From JAMCXS01 sp964459065 (GTDB taxonomy: Bacteria; Acidobacteriota; Terriglobia; UBA7540), in assembly GCA_964459065.1 (NCBI GenBank), contig CAYWMN010000115.1:1-11196 (forward strand): a stretch of DNA of 11,196 bases. The letters are read 5' to 3'. Positions 1 through 6,159 of this stretch are shown piece after piece. The first letter of the stretch is position 1. Each line of letters begins with the position of its first letter. The notes beneath the pieces are model-generated. The model did not search any database, was not told where the DNA came from, and saw nothing but the letters and a program-made list of their open reading frames with translations. Position numbers and translations under genes: made by a program.

Positions 1-2
1 TT

Positions 3-488
3 GCCAATGAAATTTTTCCGCTGGTCCGGCAGCAAATTCCCGATGCTCAATTTCGTATCGTCGGACTGAATCCTCCGCGGGCGTTGCGGGCTCTGGCACA
101 AACCCCGGGCATTGAAATCCGCGCGAACGTTCCGGACATTCGCCCGGAGGTTTCAAGCGCGGCAGTGAGTGTGGCTCCCATTCGGTTCGGCGCGGGCATT
201 CAAAACAAAATTCTGCAGGCGCTATCCATGGGTGTCCCTGTCGTGGCCACGCCGCTGGCGGCAAAGCCGTTTGGAGATCCGGCCCGTTCTCCCGTGCTTG
301 CAGCAGCGAATCCCAGGGAGTTTTCAAACCACGTCATCAAAATCATTCAGGATACAGGGTATCGCGGACGATTGGCGCATGCGGGCCGGGCAATGATCGA
401 AACCAACTTTGGTTGGGAAAATGTGCTGGCCCCCTTGGACGACTTTTTGGCACAGCCGTTCAACGCCCAAAACAATCGTCGTAGCTAG
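3..488 (+). CDS. Glycosyltransferase family 4, C-terminal part (PEP-CTERM/EpsH-system type), cut by the left edge
   Basis: The frame is open from base 3 to a TAG at 486-488, giving 161 residues of the C-terminal Rossmann half; the start lies outside the window. It would transfer a sugar from a nucleotide-sugar donor to a growing lipid-linked or exported polysaccharide at the inner membrane. The visible pattern is typical of the 'sugar transferase, PEP-CTERM/EpsH1 system associated' family: a FRIVGLNPP strand-turn, a PGIEI-x-ANVPDIRP stretch, then PIRFGAGIQNK followed by a helix and GVPVVATPLA. The C-terminal FGWENVLAPLDDFL helix is also usual. The second Glu of the usual E-x7-E donor-binding motif, expected just after GIQNKIL, is read here as Gln (CAG at 216-218). 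The family assignment is by recognition. The O-antigen ligase-like gene downstream on the same strand supports a polysaccharide role. Confidence 0.85.
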   Translation, partial: ANEIFPLVRQQIPDAQFRIVGLNPPRALRALAQTPGIEIRANVPDIRPEVSSAAVSVAPIRFGAGIQNKILQALSMGVPVVATPLAAKPFGDPARSPVLAAANPREFSNHVIKIIQDTGYRGRLAHAGRAMIETNFGWENVLAPLDDFLAQPFNAQNNRRS

Positions 489-707
489 CCGCCTGATCGC
501 TGAAATCACGGTGGTCAGATGAAACGCAAAGATCCAGTGATCCGATCGTGGTGCTGACACCTTTTCCGGCTTGAGCGGACTCTCAAAATTGTGAAAAACA
601 GTAGGGGGTTGCCGGCCTGAGGTCCCAACAGCTGGCGTCTGGCCGCGAACGCAAGCTCTCATTTCACAATGACAGCTTTCAAAGCGCGATTCGCGTCCAC
701 ATAAAAA

Positions 708-727
708 GCCGCGACGGGGAGCGCGGC
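708..727. repeat. GC-rich hairpin (GCCGCG/CGCGGC)
   Basis: GCCGCG at 708-713 pairs perfectly with CGCGGC at 722-727 across an 8-base loop. The hairpin follows an A5 run and is followed by CCACAAACC, so there is no U-tract for a + strand terminator. On the - strand the A-run would read as a short T-run after the stem, a weak terminator shape, but no - strand gene ends here. It may be a dispersed intergenic repeat unit, which cannot be judged from one window. Confidence 0.4.
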
Positions 728-783
728 CCACAAACCAATAGTTTTCAAAGACCATTGCCAAGAGCCAAACTAAGGCGTAGGAT

Positions 784-817
784 TTTCCGTTGGCGCTCCG
801 GGGCGCTCCGACGGAAA
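784..817. repeat. 10-bp inverted repeat enclosing a tandem GGCGCTCCG duplication
   Basis: TTTCCGTTGG (784-793) pairs with CCGACGGAAA (808-817) over ten positions, one of them a G-T wobble. The loop region carries two copies of the 9-mer GGCGCTCCG, at 792-800 and 802-810, separated by one G. It lies about 130 bases upstream of the O-antigen ligase start. No T-run follows it on the + strand, so it is not a typical terminator for the glycosyltransferase gene. A leader structure or a repeat element are both possible. Confidence 0.5.
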
Positions 818-947
818 CAGCGGTCAAGAAAACAACCAGGTCAGCGCCGGTGATTCATGGGCTTCCATGCCGGTTAAGGAGTGTTTGTAAAACCAGAGTT
901 AAAGCCAACGAGAGGGTAGATTTGAGTGCCGCTTTTGGGTCCGCATC

Positions 948-2357
948 ATGAGAAAACTTCTTGAAATAGCTTTGATAGCGATCGTTGTTGGCAGCGTGCT
1001 CGCTTTTGGCGGCGTCCAGCCCATCGCCTATTCCATCGCCGAAGTGCTGATTTTTCTCACGGTGCTCCTATTTCTTTGGGACCAACAACGTCAAGGGCGC
1101 ATTCAGCTTTCGGTGCCGATTTGGCCCCTGCTATTTGTGGCTTGGGTGGGATTACAAATCGTTCCGTTGCCAAGGGGGCTTGTAGACGCTGTCTCGCCGG
1201 CGCGCAGGCTAACCTCCAAATGGCTGGCAGCTCTGGACCCCAAGAGCGCCTGGACGACGATCAGCATCTACCCGCACCTTACACATCTGGCCTTCATCAA
1301 ACTCCTGGCCTACCTGGGAGTTTTCATCCTGGCCGTGCACCTGTTCGATTCATCAAGAAGAAAAAGCATTATGGTCGTGGTCTTGATCTGGCTCGGCTGT
1401 TTTGAAGCAGGTTATGGCATCATCCAGCACTTGCTGAATTGGAACAAGATATTCACCGTCACGAATCCGTACGATCTCTGGGTGGCAACAGGAACCTATA
1501 TCAACCGCAATCATTTCGCCGGATTGATCGAGCTAACGCTTCCCTTCACTTTTGCTTCGGCGTTTTACGCTTTCCAGAATTGGTCGGATTGGCGGCAGGG
1601 CTTTGTAGCTCACAGGACCAACGGAAAAGAAAATTCCGCGGGCTTTCAGGTAATTTTCTATCTATTCCTGATGTCCATCATGATTTTGGCTCTCCTTTTC
1701 TCCTGGTCGCGCGGAGGCATCCTGTCAGCCTTGGCAACGCTGGTTGTTTTGTCGCTCTTGACAGCCTTTAAGGTGAAGCGCAAAACCTGGGGGATCGGGG
1801 TTTTGGGCTTTGCGATTGTGGCCATTGTACTAACCCTCTGGCTCGGTCTTGGACCCGTCCTGACTCGATTCCAGCATATCGGACAAAGCAATTATCTTCA
1901 GACCTCCGAGCGCGGAAGGATCTGGCATGACACCGTTCATCTCATCGGCGAGAATCCCGTTCTTGGCACTGGTTTGGGAACTTATGGCGAGGCTTTCCGG
2001 CCTCATCAGACCCATCTGGTCAACATGTACATCGATCACGCCCATAATGACTATCTCGAGTTTGCTTCTGAAACCGGCCTGGTAGGAGCGGCACTCCTGT
2101 TTATCCCTATCGGTTACCTTCTGATCCGCATGGTCACCGCCTTCCTTGCGGACCGCCGGCGTTACCGCCGGATGATCATCCTGGGTTGTCTAGGCGCCAT
2201 ATTGGCCCTGCTAATCCACAGCGCGACGGACTTCAATTTGCAGATACCCGCCAACGCCATGCTCTTTTCAATGATCCTCGGGATTGGATATAAGGCAGCA
2301 TGCCTGGAACCTCGAAGGGAAGTGCGGAAGAAAAGCGTTTCGCCCGGCGTTATGTGA
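948..2357 (+). CDS. O-antigen ligase / polysaccharide polymerase family membrane protein (Wzy_C type)
   Basis: A 469-residue polytopic inner-membrane protein. About ten or more hydrophobic segments are visible, e.g. near residues 5-23, 28-44, 57-72, 115-131, 141-160, 235-252, 258-273, 283-301 and 378-398. It carries the marks of the WaaL/Wzy family: TYINRNHFAG at about 183-192, SWSRGG at 252-257, and the large periplasmic loop with GENPVLGTGLGTYGEAF (334-350) and DHAHNDYLE-x-ASETG (363-377). Conserved Arg and His residues of these loops are thought to act in glycan transfer. Such proteins either ligate undecaprenyl-linked glycan to an acceptor or polymerise repeat units; the sequence alone does not decide which. 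The ATG is preceded at about 8 bases by GGGT only, a weak ribosome binding site. A glycosyltransferase lies upstream. The stop is 18 bases from that of a convergent gene. Confidence 0.88.
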   Translation: MRKLLEIALIAIVVGSVLAFGGVQPIAYSIAEVLIFLTVLLFLWDQQRQGRIQLSVPIWPLLFVAWVGLQIVPLPRGLVDAVSPARRLTSKWLAALDPKSAWTTISIYPHLTHLAFIKLLAYLGVFILAVHLFDSSRRKSIMVVVLIWLGCFEAGYGIIQHLLNWNKIFTVTNPYDLWVATGTYINRNHFAGLIELTLPFTFASAFYAFQNWSDWRQGFVAHRTNGKENSAGFQVIFYLFLMSIMILALLFSWSRGGILSALATLVVLSLLTAFKVKRKTWGIGVLGFAIVAIVLTLWLGLGPVLTRFQHIGQSNYLQTSERGRIWHDTVHLIGENPVLGTGLGTYGEAFRPHQTHLVNMYIDHAHNDYLEFASETGLVGAALLFIPIGYLLIRMVTAFLADRRRYRRMIILGCLGAILALLIHSATDFNLQIPANAMLFSMILGIGYKAACLEPRREVRKKSVSPGVM

Positions 2358-2375
2358 ACGGGACCGGGGCTTTCC

Positions 2376-3092
2376 TTACTCCTGCCGCACAGCATCGAAC
2401 TTGAGGGCGGGGACGGAAACGCGTTGCAGATGGCCTTGCGAGTCTGCCCAAAGGTCGATTCGGGCCAGGTCCGTGGTCACCACAAAGTGGCGAAGCACTT
2501 CCCATTGAGCGCCGGCCTGAACCCGTCGGCTTCCCATGTCAACAACTCGGACCTGCCCTGGCGATGCTTCCTGGGGAATAATGGCCCTGAAAATCTGCCG
2601 CCCGCCGGAAGTCATGCCGTAGCGATCCAGTAAAATTTCATATTGGTCCAGGACGTTATCATCCAGCACCACCACATCCGATGCGAGAACAAAGTCGCGG
2701 TCGTCATTCCTGCCGTTAACCGTGTGATATTGCGCCTTGACGGGCGATGTCGTGAAGTCGATGCGAAGGTCGGAACGCCGGGCGCCCTTCTGGGCCCAGG
2801 TATAGGACAAAGGCCGCAGGTGCGAGTCAAGAACCAATCGAGGAAAGCTTTGTAAATGCATGGATTTCCCCGGTCCTTGCGTTTCGATCTCAATGTCGGC
2901 CTTGGCGATAAGGTGATCGCCGGAGGGAAGAATCCGAAACTTCTCGGTGCCAAGCTTCTTCCCTGCAACCGAGATGATAAAAGTTCCGGAGTCGCTAAGG
3001 CTGGCCAGCGGTCTGGCACTTGCGATCTGACCCGAGACTCCCCAGGGGAAAACAACCATCAACACCAGAGGGCGCATAACCTTCAACAACAC
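2376..3092 (-). CDS. Small exported beta-rich protein of unknown function (DUF3108/DUF6134-like appearance)
   Basis: I do not recognise a definite family. The frame stays open far upstream, but the start is most likely the GTG at 3092-3090: AAGGAG (3105-3100) sits 7 bases before it, just after the aroK stop. The resulting 238-residue protein begins with a signal-peptide-like hydrophobic stretch (LLKVMRPLVLMVVFPWGVSG, then QIASA). An ATG at 3077 would give 233 residues, and TTG codons at 3089 and 3086 are also possible. The mature part looks all-beta: alternating strands such as GTFIISVAGKKLGTEKF, QSFPRLVLDSHLRPLSYTW and FVLASDVVVLDDNVLDQY. The layout resembles periplasmic DUF3108/DUF6134-type proteins; this is a weak likeness. 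Only 20 bases separate it from aroK, so the two are probably co-transcribed. Confidence 0.7.
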   Translation of the reverse strand: MLLKVMRPLVLMVVFPWGVSGQIASARPLASLSDSGTFIISVAGKKLGTEKFRILPSGDHLIAKADIEIETQGPGKSMHLQSFPRLVLDSHLRPLSYTWAQKGARRSDLRIDFTTSPVKAQYHTVNGRNDDRDFVLASDVVVLDDNVLDQYEILLDRYGMTSGGRQIFRAIIPQEASPGQVRVVDMGSRRVQAGAQWEVLRHFVVTTDLARIDLWADSQGHLQRVSVPALKFDAVRQE

Positions 3093-3099
3093 CGAGTGG

Positions 3100-3105
3100 C
3101 TCCTT
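3100..3105 (-). promoter_or_regulatory. Ribosome binding site AAGGAG that fixes the start of the exported protein
   Basis: Read on the - strand this is AAGGAG, 7 bases before a GTG at 3092-3090. The next in-frame candidates, TTG at 3089 and 3086, are at 10 and 13 bases, and the ATG at 3077 is 22 bases away. This argues for a non-ATG start and for translation initiating right after the aroK stop codon at 3115-3113. Confidence 0.6.
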
Positions 3106-3112
3106 CCGAGGG

Positions 3113-3625
3113 CTAATAGAGCTGAAGCCGCAGGATTTGTTTGACAACCTCCTCCGGGTGGCGCCCTTCGGTATAGATTCGGAACTTTGCCTGCCGATAA
3201 TAAGCCTGACGCTGCCGATAAAGGCGAGCAAAGCCCTCGCGGTCTTGAAACAAAGGGCGATTGTCCATGGTGGCACAACGCTGCCAAAGTTCCTCGATTG
3301 GAGAGTCGAGCCAGATGGTGACGCCGCCTGTTTTGCGAATAAAATCCAGGTTCGGCTTCTGGGCATAAGTCCCGCCGCCAAGGGCGATTACGGCAGGCTC
3401 CTTCTTGCTGACCTCTGCAAGCGCCGCCTGCTCAAGCCCACGGAAGAACGGCTCCCCGGATTGTTCAAATATTTCCCGGACGGTAGCGCCTTGTCCGGAT
3501 TCAATGGCGGAGTCCAAATCGATGAAGGGCCATCCCAGCTCCTGCGCCAGAAGGGCACCCACCGAAGACTTCCCGCTTCCCATAAATCCGAGAAGATAGA
3601 TCAGCTTAGGGGCTTTCCTACTCAT
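3113..3625 (-). CDS. aroK: Shikimate kinase
   Basis: A 170-residue cytoplasmic enzyme that phosphorylates shikimate with ATP to give shikimate 3-phosphate, the fifth step of the chorismate pathway. The length is normal for AroK/AroL. Motifs visible: the P-loop GFMGSGKSS at residues 13-21; FIDLDSAIE with the Mg/shikimate-binding Asp pair; GEPFFRGLE with the substrate-binding Arg; ALGGGT (Walker-B-like, shikimate contact); DNRPLF in the lid; and the C-terminal RQAYYRQAKFRI with the Arg that closes on substrate. The frame is open 29 codons further upstream, but the start at 3625 gives the normal N-terminus, and a promoter at 3654-3682 lies inside that upstream extension. The ribosome binding site is weak (TGCCTGGA directly before the ATG). 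A small exported protein follows 20 bases downstream. Confidence 0.95.
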   Translation of the reverse strand: MSRKAPKLIYLLGFMGSGKSSVGALLAQELGWPFIDLDSAIESGQGATVREIFEQSGEPFFRGLEQAALAEVSKKEPAVIALGGGTYAQKPNLDFIRKTGGVTIWLDSPIEELWQRCATMDNRPLFQDREGFARLYRQRQAYYRQAKFRIYTEGRHPEEVVKQILRLQLY

Positions 3626-3653
3626 TCCAGGCAACTCGATTCGTCCAGGCGCA

Positions 3654-3682
3654 ATTATAAGAGCGCCCTGGGTGCATCGCAA
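3654..3682 (-). promoter_or_regulatory. Sigma70-type promoter of aroK
   Basis: On the - strand TTGCGA (3682-3677) and TATAAT (3659-3654) are separated by exactly 17 bases. The -10 box is a perfect consensus and the -35 matches at 4 of 6 positions. Transcription would start near 3647, leaving a leader of about 22 bases before the aroK ATG at 3625. This supports the downstream start codon and separates aroK from the DUF4097 gene. Confidence 0.7.
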
Positions 3683-3716
3683 CCCGTGAGTTGAGAGGCG
3701 CCCGTACTCCAAACGT

Positions 3717-3753
3717 CCTGGCGGATGGCGCCCACGCTACGGCGCGTCCCAGG
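3717..3753. repeat. Imperfect 37-base hairpin between DUF4097 gene and aroK
   Basis: CCTGG (3717-3721) pairs with CCAGG (3749-3753), and the inner GCGCC (3728-3732) pairs with GGCGC (3741-3745) around the loop CACGCTAC. It begins about 4 bases after the DUF4097 stop (3759-3757) on the - strand, so it could end or stabilise that transcript. No T-run follows on the - strand (GACGTTTGG), so a standard rho-independent terminator is not supported. It could instead be a copy of a dispersed GC-rich intergenic repeat. Confidence 0.45.
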
Positions 3754-3756
3754 CGG

Positions 3757-4677
3757 CTATTTTTGATGAATCCTGATCGTTCCGCTGAAGGAGGTAAGTT
3801 CCAGGGTTGCTTCGCCGGTGCTATAGGTACCGAACAGGCTGTTCGCGGAAGAGAACATCGCGTCTGAAGAATGCCGTGAATTGAGTGGAAAACTGTTGTC
3901 AACCTTGCCTCGCACGGTCTTGGCATTCAGCTCAAAAGACGCGGTGGGTGGGCAGAGGATCTCCATGTTCCCACTATAGTCTGAGAGCACATAGTCGCCA
4001 CCCGGCTGAAAATTGCCCTCGTAGACGATGTCGCCTGACGTCGTGGTGCCGTGCACTCTGGAACTGCTGGGATTGACGAAGCGGAGGTTACCGTTGACCG
4101 AATAGACCTCAACCCGGCCGGAAGGGCGAATGACATTGATATTCCCGCCCACGGAACGAGCCGCCAAGCTGCCGACCGCATCCGAAACGGAAATGTTCCC
4201 ACCGAGCGAATTAACAGACGTGTCCCCATGAATTGAATTAACCTCAACCAGTCCGTGGGGATTCCGAATCTCCAGGCTTGCACCCTTGGGAACCTGCAGA
4301 GTGTAATCGACTGCAAGGGTTTGCCGGGGCAGCGTATGATCCACAAAGTAAGTCGTAAAATGAAGCTTTTCGGCCGGGCCCTGCGCCGGGAGTTGGTCCA
4401 TATCCACCGACACCTGTGGAGATGGCAAGGCATAGCGGAGGCGGACCTGCAACCGATCCCAGCCCTTGACGATTACCTTCCCCCCCGTGTTCCAAATACT
4501 GATCCGCGGGGCCGCGGTGGTTGCGATGGTCTTTTGGACCTGGGAAGGAGGTGCGGCTACCAACAATCCTGCCGGTAGCAGCAAAAGGATTCCGGCGCTT
4601 CGGGCTCCGCCAGTCTTACAAATGCTCCTCAGTCGACTCAGCAATGCACTCATTCCCCCCGTTCGATTAACGGCCAT
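3757..4677 (-). CDS. DUF4097-family exported beta-helix-like protein, third gene of the sigma operon
   Basis: About 306 residues from the chosen ATG at 4677, which overlaps the end of the anti-sigma gene by 11 bases; ATGs at 4698, 4680 and 4653 are also in frame. A hydrophobic segment near residues 28-43 (GILLLLPAGLLVAA) would be a signal peptide or anchor. The rest is made of short strand repeats typical of DUF4097/adhesin-like proteins: ISIWNTGGKVIVKGWD, SLEIRNPHGLVEVNSIHGD, NSLGGNISVSDAVGSL, RSVGGNINVIRPSGRVEVYS, TTSGDIVYEGNF, DYSGNMEI, TVRGKVDNSF, LTSFSGTIRIHQK. These Gly-turn strands stack into a beta-solenoid. The family has no known enzyme activity; its position after an ECF sigma and anti-sigma pair suggests an envelope role under their control. 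A G7 tract (4480-4486 on the + strand as C7) lies early in the gene. Confidence 0.85.
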   Translation of the reverse strand: MAVNRTGGMSALLSRLRSICKTGGARSAGILLLLPAGLLVAAPPSQVQKTIATTAAPRISIWNTGGKVIVKGWDRLQVRLRYALPSPQVSVDMDQLPAQGPAEKLHFTTYFVDHTLPRQTLAVDYTLQVPKGASLEIRNPHGLVEVNSIHGDTSVNSLGGNISVSDAVGSLAARSVGGNINVIRPSGRVEVYSVNGNLRFVNPSSSRVHGTTTSGDIVYEGNFQPGGDYVLSDYSGNMEILCPPTASFELNAKTVRGKVDNSFPLNSRHSSDAMFSSANSLFGTYSTGEATLELTSFSGTIRIHQK

Positions 4678-5362
4678 CATATTCCAAAGCGGAAGCAAGA
4701 ATATCTGCCTTTTCGGTGTAGGCTTGCACCAGGTAACGGCGTGCCAAAGCGTTCTCCGGCTCCGAGTGAAGCGAAATCAGACATTCGTGAATCGAACTAT
4801 CCAGCGATGACAGTCCCCGGTCGTACGTCTGCTGGGCAACCGGATCCAAATCAGCTTCACGCGCTCTATAGTTCTTCTCCATCCGCTGCACCGTCTGCGC
4901 CAAGTTTGATTCAACCGCCGTCAGGCTAGGCGGCACCGGTGACGAGGCAACAACGGAAGGTACGCCAATAGGGGTCACCTTCTTTTGCAGGCTTCCCGGA
5001 GAAAACAGAACCATAGCCAAAGCAATTAGAAGAACCGCCGCCCCAAGCGGGACAGTCCTGTTCGAAAGCGATAGCTGAGCAATCAACTTTTCCCAGAAGC
5101 TGGGCTTTGGCTCGAAAAAGCCCTCCGCCGATAATGTGGCACGAACGTTGCTCCAAACCCGGGGAGACGGCGATTCAAGCGGCAGATCGGCCGCCGCTTT
5201 ATGGATGGATTCGATGTCAGCAAGCAGAGCGCCGCAGCCTCCACAACTCCCAGCGTGCGCAAGGAACCCGGGCCCATCTTCACCTGCCAAATAGCCATCC
5301 AAAGTGGCCTCAAATTCTTCGCAAGTAAGGGTCAACGCTTTGTCCCGCGTCTTCTCACTCAT
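4667..5362 (-). CDS. Membrane-bound anti-sigma factor with zinc-finger (zf-HC2) domain
   Basis: A 231-residue single-pass protein that most likely binds and holds the ECF sigma encoded 4 bases upstream. The N-terminal domain has the HxxxCxxC zinc motif of ZAS anti-sigma factors (His36, Cys40, Cys43; Cys14 may add a ligand). A membrane segment lies at about residues 104-120 (VPLGAAVLLIALAMVLF). The outer part is helical: about 145-175 is a possible coiled coil (VESNLAQTVQRMEKNYRARE), and 205-226 resembles a TPR helix pair (EPENALARRYLVQAYTEKAD). Translation would start at the ATG 5362-5360, preceded by a run of nine Gs that may double as the ribosome binding site. Its 3' end overlaps the DUF4097 start, implying translational coupling. 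The trigger sensed by the outer domain is unknown. Confidence 0.88.
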   Translation of the reverse strand: MSEKTRDKALTLTCEEFEATLDGYLAGEDGPGFLAHAGSCGGCGALLADIESIHKAAADLPLESPSPRVWSNVRATLSAEGFFEPKPSFWEKLIAQLSLSNRTVPLGAAVLLIALAMVLFSPGSLQKKVTPIGVPSVVASSPVPPSLTAVESNLAQTVQRMEKNYRAREADLDPVAQQTYDRGLSSLDSSIHECLISLHSEPENALARRYLVQAYTEKADILASALEYDGR

Positions 5363-5366
5363 CGTT

Positions 5367-6005
5367 CTATCCCCCCCCCGGGCTATCAGGAGTCGTACTC
5401 GGAGAACCCTTCTTCACCGATGATTGCTGGCGCTGCTGGAACCATTCGCGAAGTTTCAGGCGGGCCTTGTGGAGTTGCGACTTCGAATTGCCAACAGAGC
5501 AGTTCATAATTTCAGCGATTTCATTATGCTCGTATCCTTCAACGTCATGCAAGACGAACACCGACCGATAACCGGGCGGAAGTTCTCCGATCGCCTGAGT
5601 CAGGGCAATTCGGTCTATCGACCCCACCAGGCGGCGGTCATTATCACCGTAATCGCGCTTGATCGGATCTCCCTGCGAGTTTTCCGTTTCATCGAGAGAA
5701 ATTTGGCTAAGACCCTTCTTCCGCAGGTGCATCAGCACGACATTAACAGCTAATCGATGCAGCCAGGTGGAGAAGGCAGATTCCCCCCGAAACGTCGAAA
5801 TCTTCCGGAACAGCTGAAGGAAAGCTTCCTGCGTCAGGTCTTCCGCTTCGGCAACATTCCCGGTCATTCGCAAGCACAACGAATACACGCGGCGATTGTG
5901 GGCCTGATACAAGGCTGCAAACGCCTCTTCGTCGCCCCGCTGTGCGCGCGCGATTAATTGAGCATCGCGAGCGACCCCGGCTCCTGCATGTTTCTGTGCA
6001 CTCAA
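5367..6005 (-). CDS. ECF (group 4) RNA polymerase sigma factor
   Basis: A 212-residue cytoplasmic sigma factor that would direct RNA polymerase to a small regulon, probably including its own operon. Region 2 spans about residues 27-96, with the core-binding EAEDLTQEAFLQLFRKI helix and the -10-recognising FRGESAFSTWLHRLAVNVV segment. Region 4 spans about 133-186, with LPPGYRSVFVLHDVEGY and a helix-turn-helix EHNEIAEIMNCSVGNSKSQL. No extra C-terminal domain is present; the tail after 190 is polar and ends in PGGG, encoded by a nine-G run. The start is a TTG at 6005-6003: an in-frame TAG lies only 6 bases upstream (GAGTAGAAGCTC then TTG), and no ATG or GTG follows before region 2. The ribosome binding site is weak. 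The anti-sigma start is 4 bases beyond the stop, so they form one operon. Confidence 0.92.
   Translation of the reverse strand: MSAQKHAGAGVARDAQLIARAQRGDEEAFAALYQAHNRRVYSLCLRMTGNVAEAEDLTQEAFLQLFRKISTFRGESAFSTWLHRLAVNVVLMHLRKKGLSQISLDETENSQGDPIKRDYGDNDRRLVGSIDRIALTQAIGELPPGYRSVFVLHDVEGYEHNEIAEIMNCSVGNSKSQLHKARLKLREWFQQRQQSSVKKGSPSTTPDSPGGG
5371..5379 (-). repeat. Nine-G homopolymer at the sigma / anti-sigma junction
   Basis: Nine consecutive C on the + strand (G9 in the sense strand). It encodes the last residues of the sigma factor (PGGG then TAG) and lies 8 bases before the anti-sigma ATG, where it can also serve as a G-rich ribosome binding site. Removing one G gives CCG GGG GGG GAT AGA ACG ATG, which joins the sigma frame to the anti-sigma frame without a stop. 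Adding one G moves the stop to a TGA overlapping the anti-sigma ATG. Homopolymer length is also a common assembly error. Confidence 0.75.
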
Positions 6006-6073
6006 GAGCTTCTACTCAGGGCCGCACCTTTACTCACCTTTTGAGATGCGGCGGTTAAAATCGGAGTTGTCTC

Positions 6074-6101
6074 TCGGATTCGTAATGTTTTGCAGACTTC
6101 C
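6074..6101 (-). promoter_or_regulatory. Possible ECF-type promoter of the sigma operon
   Basis: On the - strand GGAAGTC (6101-6095) is followed after 16 bases by TCCGA (6078-6074). This resembles the GGAACTT-N16-TCTGA layout of sigmaE-like ECF promoters. Transcription would start near 6067, about 60 bases before the sigma TTG. The -35-like GGAA is the only strong match. The call rests mainly on the expectation that ECF operons are autoregulated. Confidence 0.25.
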
Positions 6102-6159
6102 AAGCTGAATGGACAGGCCCGGAAACGCTGCCTTTCCATACACCTACGATTGTTGCGCT

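Larger units (their letters stand above)
489..947. other. Non-coding stretch between glycosyltransferase and O-antigen ligase genes
   Basis: About 459 bases with no convincing gene in either direction. Reading frames here are short or run antisense into the glycosyltransferase gene and have no ribosome binding site or recognisable protein. It holds two hairpins (708-727 and 784-817, listed separately). A purine-rich GAGAGGG lies around 911-917, but it is about 30 bases from the ATG at 948 and too far to serve as its ribosome binding site. The promoter of the downstream gene is probably here, but I cannot pick a convincing -35/-10 pair. Confidence 0.6.

Noticed and set aside
324..827. 167-codon open frame on the - strand overlapping the glycosyltransferase end and the intergenic stretch
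   Set aside because: It is antisense to a recognised gene, has a Cys/Arg-rich low-quality composition, no ribosome binding site and no family resemblance.
2358..2375. Bidirectional terminator expected between the convergent genes
   Set aside because: The 18-base gap contains no inverted repeat of useful length; any terminator must lie inside the genes.
3080..3287. Upstream extension of the exported protein frame (65 extra codons overlapping aroK)
   Set aside because: It is antiparallel in quality to a real N-terminus: it would overlap aroK in another frame and bury the signal peptide; the GTG at 3092 with AAGGAG is better.
3137..3694. 185-codon open frame on the + strand opposite aroK
   Set aside because: It lies wholly antisense to a clear shikimate kinase and its protein has no recognisable pattern; it is a frame shadow.
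6121..6137. GGAAA/TTTCC hairpin after the propeller gene, considered as its terminator
   Set aside because: Only 5 weak base pairs with a 7-base loop and no T-run, so it cannot be supported as a terminator.
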